Part shown: piece after piece, positions 59,082 to 64,000 of the stretch | Position numbering within the stretch: the stretch's first letter is position 1 | How the letters are laid out: each line of letters opens with the position of its first letter | NCBI RefSeq assembly: GCF_052857255.1 | Contig: NC_135500.1 | Span: 106,029,048 to 106,093,047 of the forward strand | DNA: 64,000 nt | DNA from: Amblyomma americanum | Lineage: Eukaryota > Arthropoda > Arachnida > Ixodida > Ixodidae | Reading direction: 5' to 3' | The notes under the pieces: generated by a model | Database searches by the model: none | What the model saw: only the letters and a program-made list of their open reading frames with translations | What the model was told of the DNA's origin: nothing | Made by a program: the position numbers and the translations under genes

Positions 59082-59221
59082 CTTTAGTATGGCGTCTTGA
59101 CTTGCGGCTGGCAGATACCAGAACTCGAGACACTGCGGCCCCCTCTGTCCCGTCCACAAGGGGCTGTTTACCGTGCAGTCAGAGTCGACGCATGAGGACT
59201 GCTTGGTTGTCAAGACGAAAG
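59082..59221 (-). CDS. MAM gene exon 1 (MAM-A, first half of core)
   Basis: The exon is 140 bp. It follows the acceptor CCCGCAG and ends at AAAG|GTGAGT. It opens with two bases that complete a codon and closes in phase 0. The 46 residues contain QCLEFWYLP, the hallmark MAM strand (C-L-x-F-W-Y), preceded by a variable loop with two extra cysteines (SSCVDSDC). It joins in phase to the exon at 56410-56520, giving DAILK then AEVLVNGK, as expected for the next MAM strand. The N-terminal exon of this MAM (Cys-Asp-Phe-Glu type) was not found up to 64000. A CR1-like element at 59.95-61.6 kb lies in the upstream intron. Confidence 0.85.
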
Positions 59222-59680
59222 CTGCGGGAAAACGGCAAAAACAGGCTAGCAGTGCCGTTGTCTTGTGACAACGGCAAAATATTTTCTCATGGTCAGACTA
59301 CCATCCAAATGCATACCATCGCAAACAGTGAATGCGCGTGTTCTGATAGCCATTAAACGCGGTGTTATTTTGTTAGTTCGGTTAAAGGTGCAAGTACCAC
59401 CATCTCTGCTAATATCCTACGTAGCGCCGAAGAATAATTTGTAAAGTCATCCTATTGGAAACGTGTCTTGGTATCATATTGCGGTTATATAAGCCGACGA
59501 TGGCAGGGAGATTGAGAATAGCTAAGACACATATGAGAACAAGTTAATAACCACTGAAATAAAGCAAATCCCGCGGAATTGTGTTTTGAGAGGTGTTGAT
59601 CTCAGTAAGAAATTAACTGCAATAATAATTTCAGGTGGACGAGTTTTTTTACGAAAGTATATAAAGTCACCCAATGCCGC

Positions 59681-59755
59681 TGGTGAGGCTCGAACTCATT
59701 GCCTTCTTATGTAGCATACGGTGCTTTATCAACTAAGCTGCGGCTGCGGCTCACG
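59681..59755 (-). other. Decayed tRNA-like sequence
   Basis: On the minus strand, GCAGCTTAGTTGATAAAGCA resembles an A box and GAGTTCGAGCCTC a B box, spaced as in a tRNA. The stems do not pair well. It is either a tRNA pseudogene or a SINE head without its body. Confidence 0.5.
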
Positions 59756-59952
59756 CCCTATCGTCTTACGAAAATATTTATGATGGTGTAGCCTAACCTT
59801 AAATGTGTTCACCAGCGCTTTTTTGTATTCATGTAATTCAGAAAGTATGTTATATTGGAAATAATTCCACACATAATTATCCACTCCGATTACTACCTAC
59901 ATGTAAACAAACACATTCTGTTTTACCTTCCTTCTTTTCAGTGAGTGTTGGA

Positions 59953-61610
59953 TTTCACTTCACTTCACTTTATTTCCTTAAAGACCCTCGTGTGAGGGTA
60001 TTACATAAGGGGTGGGACACATATAGATTAACAACAGAAAAAGTACACAAAACTTGAACGAGTTATACAAAGAAAAATGATTATCGTGATGCAAGCAAAC
60101 GCGTAATTTGGTTAAGAAACATAGTTTGGCATGTGATGGCAGCAAGTTCATGGGGAAGGCCGTTCCAGTCGCTAGCAGTCCGGGGAAAGAATGATGAAGA
60201 AAAAGTTGTGCGTGCTCGTGGCCGAGATACCTGCTGCTGATGTCCGGTGCGAAGAGAAAAGCGCGGTGGGGGAGGGCAGATATAGGGTTCCTGTGATAGC
60301 TCGGAATAAAAGAATTTATGAAATAGGGATAAACTAGCAATGTGGCGACGAAGTGCCAGAGTAAGTAGATTGGACTGCGATTTCAGAGCTGATATGCTGA
60401 TATCAAAAGAGTATGAGGAATGAATGAATCTAGTTGCCCTATTTTGAACTGATTCAAGTGAGTTAGTAAGGTATACTTGTTTCGGAGACAAGATGGGCGA
60501 TGCGTATTCTAATTTTGATCGAACTAGTGATTTGTATGCGAGTAGCTTAACATGCTGGGGGGCAGAGTGGAGATGACGCTTCAAGAAGCCAAGCGTTTTG
60601 TTAGCAGATGAAATTATGTTCGCGATATGGCTATTCCACGTGAGGTCATGACTAAGATGAACACCGAGATATTTATATGATTGGACAGGGTCGATAGGAA
60701 CGTTAGAGATAGAGTAGGGGAACAGGAGAGGATTACTGCGACGGTTGAAAGATATATACTTGCATTTGTTTATATTAAGTGTCATTAGCCAGTCGTTGCA
60801 CCAGTTTTGTACCAGATTTAGGTTATCTTGTAGGGATTGCTGGTTAACGGAGTCAGTAACTGTTTTGTAAATAACGCAATCGTCGGCAAACATCCGAATA
60901 TGGCAATCTAATTTCTGAGGTAGGTCGTTAATATAAATTAGAAACAAAAGAGGCCCTAGGACGGATCCTTGGGGCACCCCTGAGGAAACTGGTAATAAGT
61001 TAAACATTTGATTATTAATGACGACTGATTGGGAACGGTGAGTCAAAAATTCTTTTATCCATGCTAGTATGTCAGGATGCAAGCTTAGGCAGGAAAGTTT
61101 CAGAAATAGGCGGTTGTGGGGTACCTTGTCAAAAGCCTTAGCAAAGTCGAGGAAGATTGCGTCGGTTTGGAGGTTAGCGTCAAGGTTGGCATGCAGGTCA
61201 TGAACGAAGATAGCTAATTGCGTTTCACAGGAGTATCCTTTACGAAATCCGTGTTGTGATGAATGGAAGAAATTATTTGAGTCCAGAAACTGCATTGTTA
61301 AAGAGTAAATGACGTATTCCATGAGCTTGCAGGGTATGCTGGTTAGTGATATGGGGCGGTAGTTAAGTGGCGAATCTTTTTTACCCGACTTGTGGACTGG
61401 AACGACCTTCCCCACTTTCCAGTCGTGAGGTATGAAACCCGTTGAAATGGACTGCGCGAACAGTAAGCATAAGAACTTGGCAGATGCATGGCGAGTGTTC
61501 TTTAGGACTTTTGTGGTAATTCCATCAATGCCGGTGGATGAAGAAAATTTTAATTTATCTATTAGAAGGGATATGCCGGTTTCTGTGAACGTAACGGTTG
61601 GCATTGCAGT
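59953..61610 (-). mobile_element. CR1-like non-LTR retrotransposon, 5'-truncated
   Basis: An open frame for a reverse transcriptase is followed by a short 3' UTR that ends in a GTGAAGTGAAGTGAAAT microsatellite, as in CR1/L2 elements. The endonuclease and first ORF are missing. It lies in the intron upstream of MAM exon 1, on the same strand. Confidence 0.88.
60081..61604 (-). CDS. CR1-like reverse transcriptase (507 codons, uninterrupted)
   Basis: The domain has all seven RT blocks in order: GIDGITTKVLK, WKVGKVVPVHKSG, NYRPISLTSIPCKLME, HGFRKGYSCETQL, FLDFAKAFDKVPH, SSGVPQGSVLGPLLFLIYIN, the catalytic MFADDCVIY and YKYLGVHLSHDLTWN. The C-terminal part ends SDWNGLPHELA. It copies element RNA at the target site in intact relatives. 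No stop or frameshift interrupts the 507 codons, but the copy lacks endonuclease and promoter, so independent activity is not expected. The true start codon lies upstream of the truncation. Confidence 0.92.
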   Translation of the reverse strand: MPTVTFTETGISLLIDKLKFSSSTGIDGITTKVLKNTRHASAKFLCLLFAQSISTGFIPHDWKVGKVVPVHKSGKKDSPLNYRPISLTSIPCKLMEYVIYSLTMQFLDSNNFFHSSQHGFRKGYSCETQLAIFVHDLHANLDANLQTDAIFLDFAKAFDKVPHNRLFLKLSCLSLHPDILAWIKEFLTHRSQSVVINNQMFNLLPVSSGVPQGSVLGPLLFLIYINDLPQKLDCHIRMFADDCVIYKTVTDSVNQQSLQDNLNLVQNWCNDWLMTLNINKCKYISFNRRSNPLLFPYSISNVPIDPVQSYKYLGVHLSHDLTWNSHIANIISSANKTLGFLKRHLHSAPQHVKLLAYKSLVRSKLEYASPILSPKQVYLTNSLESVQNRATRFIHSSYSFDISISALKSQSNLLTLALRRHIASLSLFHKFFYSELSQEPYICPPPPRFSLRTGHQQQVSRPRARTTFSSSFFPRTASDWNGLPHELAAITCQTMFLNQITRLLASR

Positions 61611-62578
61611 TGTGGGATTCTTCCATACATTACTTCCTTATCGATTACAAGGATATACACGTTGCGTTTCCTTTGGATTTCAGTATTTCCAATCTTATCT
61701 TGCAACATGCAAAGGCGCAGAGTTGCACAGTAGGTTTCTTGAAGCTGGGAGAGTGCAGTTCTGTTCGATTGGCCTTTTTGCAACTACTACATTTTATGGC
61801 AGCTATTGAAGCACACACATTTCAAGCGAACAGGCAAATGATTACACGAGAAAAGCGTATCGGTGGCCCGGCAATTTTATGCATCCTGGGTAAGTAGAAA
61901 GAAAATAAGCTTATTACTTCATAAAACTGGCAGCCTTGAAATCTATATTAGTGTTGAGGAATGCTTACGCCTATGAAGCCACCGGTGACAGGGTGGGGAA
62001 ATGAAATTGGTTACAGAAAGACTGTAGATTTTACTCAACCACTTCAATAGGCACTGCTGCATATTCTCGTTTTTATTTTGCTAATTGATCTTAATTAATT
62101 AAGTCATAGTCGTTAGGAGACTTTTCTTGTTTATTAATTTCAGATTATCCGACTTACATCACGCACGCGAAGTACTTTCAGGACTAAAACCAAAAGGGGA
62201 ATGCTAGTATCGCCTCCATTCTGTTGCTTCATCACCTGACAGTCTGCGGTCATGAGTAATTCGTACAGATTATGCATGAAAGCAAGCCTGTGCCAGAGAT
62301 CTCATATGTAGGGTTATTTTTATTTGTTTCAATACACACCCACACGTAAAAAAAATGTTCTGCCAGTCAGCACAACACGTTGCCAATGTGATTGTTCGGA
62401 TCAGCCCTGAAGTTTCGTGTACACTAACACGGATCGGTGTATAATAACGATTTAAATCTCATGCGGCAACCCTGCTTGGGAAGTACATTGTTAGAAAACC
62501 ATTCCATATAATTCATGCTCTGTGGCTCATCGAAAAATTCATGTCCGAAATTGGTCGTGCGGACTAGTGAACGAGAGA
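61611..62578. other. Intergenic or intronic sequence
   Basis: Searched for the MAM-A start exon; none recognised. No elements identified. Confidence 0.45.
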
Positions 62579-63170
62579 GGAAACTGGCAGAGGAAAGGCA
62601 GGGAGGTTAACCTGAAAAGATTTGCCGTTGGCTACCCTGCACCGGGGGAGAGGGATGAGGGGGCGTACAAGGACAAGATGAAGTAGAGCAATGCGGTCGG
62701 TTGCGAGCACGACAGGTTATGACAAAAGCCCAGAAAGTCACAGGCTGCTGCAGCTATATCCTGCACACCTTGAGGTCTGCCGAACGCTTCAACCTGGTAG
62801 AACACATCGACCGGCCTCCATGACTAACACAGGGCAGTCACGCAGCGCAGACGTTCTACTGTGAAGAAAAGCTGCTTGTCGTTGCGGTTGATGTTGTGGA
62901 TGACAACGTAAGACATCCCGACTTCTACTCAGACCTATGAGACTGGAGAAGGCATTGCGTCAGCTAGGAGAGAGCTTCAAGGACTGGATTGAAGATATCC
63001 AGCACCTGCTGCGCATTCTGTGCAGCTGGCGTGTGCAAGCTGGTAACCAGCACAAGCATAGTGTTAAAGAATGTCTTCAGCATTGCAATTAATTGCTCAT
63101 CTTCGACTGGGACCAGGTGGCTGATCTACTGCCTGACCAGGAGTAGGCTCAGCACACCAGGTGCGCTGTA
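62579..63170. repeat. Dispersed repeat, copy 2
   Basis: It matches the blocks at 5655-5965 and, on the opposite strand, 6310-6560: GGCTACCCTGCAC, GCAGCGCAGACGTTC, TTCTGTGCAGCTGGC and AGTAGGCTCAGCACAC. Here both blocks run the same way. Confidence 0.7.
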
Positions 63171-63755
63171 ACTGTTTACTAGTCACCGCGCACTCGTGAA
63201 GCGCTGCTAATTTAGCTGACCGGAAGCACTCAGAGGGATCCGGGTAACAGCTGTTAGACAAGCTGCCCTCCAAACCAAACAGGATTATTGAAGCTCAAGC
63301 TCAAATGTACCACATGTGGATGTTGTCTCCCATGTGGACTCCTGTTCGGCTTTCATTAGCAGCGCCCTTAGTTGGCTTGGACGCCTTCTCACATAATTGT
63401 GCGTCTATATAAAGTTGACATTCGCGACATAGCTCAGTATTTCTGTCTTTTAGATAATCCGTCTTGCTTGCACGAACACGTCGAAAGCGTTTGAAAGCGC
63501 CGAATGAAAGGAAAATAGATGAAGAAGCCAATTTGCAATTGGGAATCTGATGAGCGACCAGTTTTAACACTCCACATGAAAGGCTTAGACGATGGCAGAA
63601 TTCTCTAAAAGCCCCAGAAAATGAAACTGCACTTTCCGCCCGTGCGATGGTACGAGTCCTGCTCGGGGCTGGTTTTTTTTTTTTCTGCCGGCTACACTGT
63701 AAAGAAAAAAAAGCTCACTCAGACTGTGAGTTTCAATGGCTGCCATCTCTCCTCA
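63171..63755. other. Unannotated right-hand sequence
   Basis: An 89-codon open frame at 63301-63570 on the minus strand has no recognised domain. Nothing else seen. Confidence 0.4.
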
Positions 63756-63916
63756 GATTGCGTTCCATAAAACGTTTACTCCAGTGGTATAAAAGAAAAA
63801 GGAAAAAAAATACTCCATTTGGCTCGAATGATGGAGATTGCATTCCATGCAACATTTACTCCAGTGGTATGGAAGAAAAGGGAAAAAAAGATACTCCATT
63901 TGGCTCGAATGATGGA
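63756..63916 (+). repeat. Tandem duplication, period 80 bp
   Basis: Two copies (63756-63835 and 63836-63916) share TTTACTCCAGTGGTAT and TACTCCATTTGGCTCGAATG with A-rich differences between. Confidence 0.92.
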
Positions 63917-64000
63917 GCCCAAAAGAAGACTTTCCTCCTTGCGTTAATGGTTTTGAAGAATCAACAGGAACAAAATTGTGCTGATTCTACAGAGTTCAAC

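Larger units (their letters stand above)
4130..59221 (-). other. Partial giant MAM/LDLa multi-exon gene (16 exons placed)
   Basis: This is a gene-level span. Sixteen minus-strand exons encode successive pieces of MAM domains A to F and one LDLa module. Each has AG before it and GT after it, except one GC donor. Exon-end phases agree at all 14 junctions between adjacent placed exons, and each joined codon keeps the MAM fold in register. The only gap is the middle of MAM-D. The first exon (signal peptide side) would lie beyond 64000 or was missed, and the 3' end lies left of position 1 or inside the 1-4 kb interval. MAM/LDLa proteins are extracellular or membrane-anchored adhesion or receptor-like proteins; the ligand is unknown. 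Retroelements and a tRNA array fill the introns. Gene identity is strong at the domain level; orthology to a named gene is not shown. Confidence 0.85.

Overview
The window looks like a stretch of a tick genome (Acari, Ixodida; probably a metastriate tick). The reasons are large introns, tRNA-headed SINEs that resemble the Ruka type known from Rhipicephalus, and a mixed load of Ty3/gypsy, CR1-like, I-like, RTE-like and Penelope-like retroelements. There is also one long gene made of MAM and LDL-receptor class A modules, a family expanded in chelicerates. The organism assignment is inference from these families; no species marker is present.

One gene appears to span nearly the whole window on the minus strand. 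I placed 16 exons between 59221 and 4130, about 2.2 kb of coding sequence giving about 737 residues. They encode part of MAM-A, then MAM-B, MAM-C, MAM-D (middle exon not found), MAM-E, an LDLa module and the start of MAM-F. At every junction between adjacent exons that I could place, the intron phase matches and the joined product reads as a continuous MAM or LDLa fold. Both ends of the gene lie outside the window. The expected product is an extracellular adhesion or receptor-type protein of the MAM/LDLa class.

Almost everything else sits inside its introns. From left to right: a broken Ty3/gypsy element (1-3041); a repeat-poor stretch with a G-rich repeat near 5.7 kb; SINEs and a non-LTR tail at 15-19 kb; an RTE-like tail at 24.2-24.5 kb; and a second gypsy element with both LTRs and an internally inverted gag (25346-29909). 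That element sits in a foldback repeat that also carries a 5'-truncated I-like element (29952-31829). Next to it are 16 tandem tRNA-Leu(CAA) genes (31956-36495). Further right are a degenerate non-LTR copy (38.3-39.1 kb), foldback elements (40.8, 45.0, 48.5 and 50.6-51.5 kb), a Penelope-like GIY-YIG fragment (46-46.9 kb), two more SINEs (55.8 and 57.4 kb) and a CR1-like reverse transcriptase with a long open frame (59.95-61.6 kb).

The most unusual region is 25.3-36.6 kb. Target-site duplications show the order of insertion there, and a 4.5-kb tandem array of intron-containing tRNA-Leu genes, with spacers resembling the terminus of a Penelope-like element, lies in an intron of the MAM gene on the same strand.
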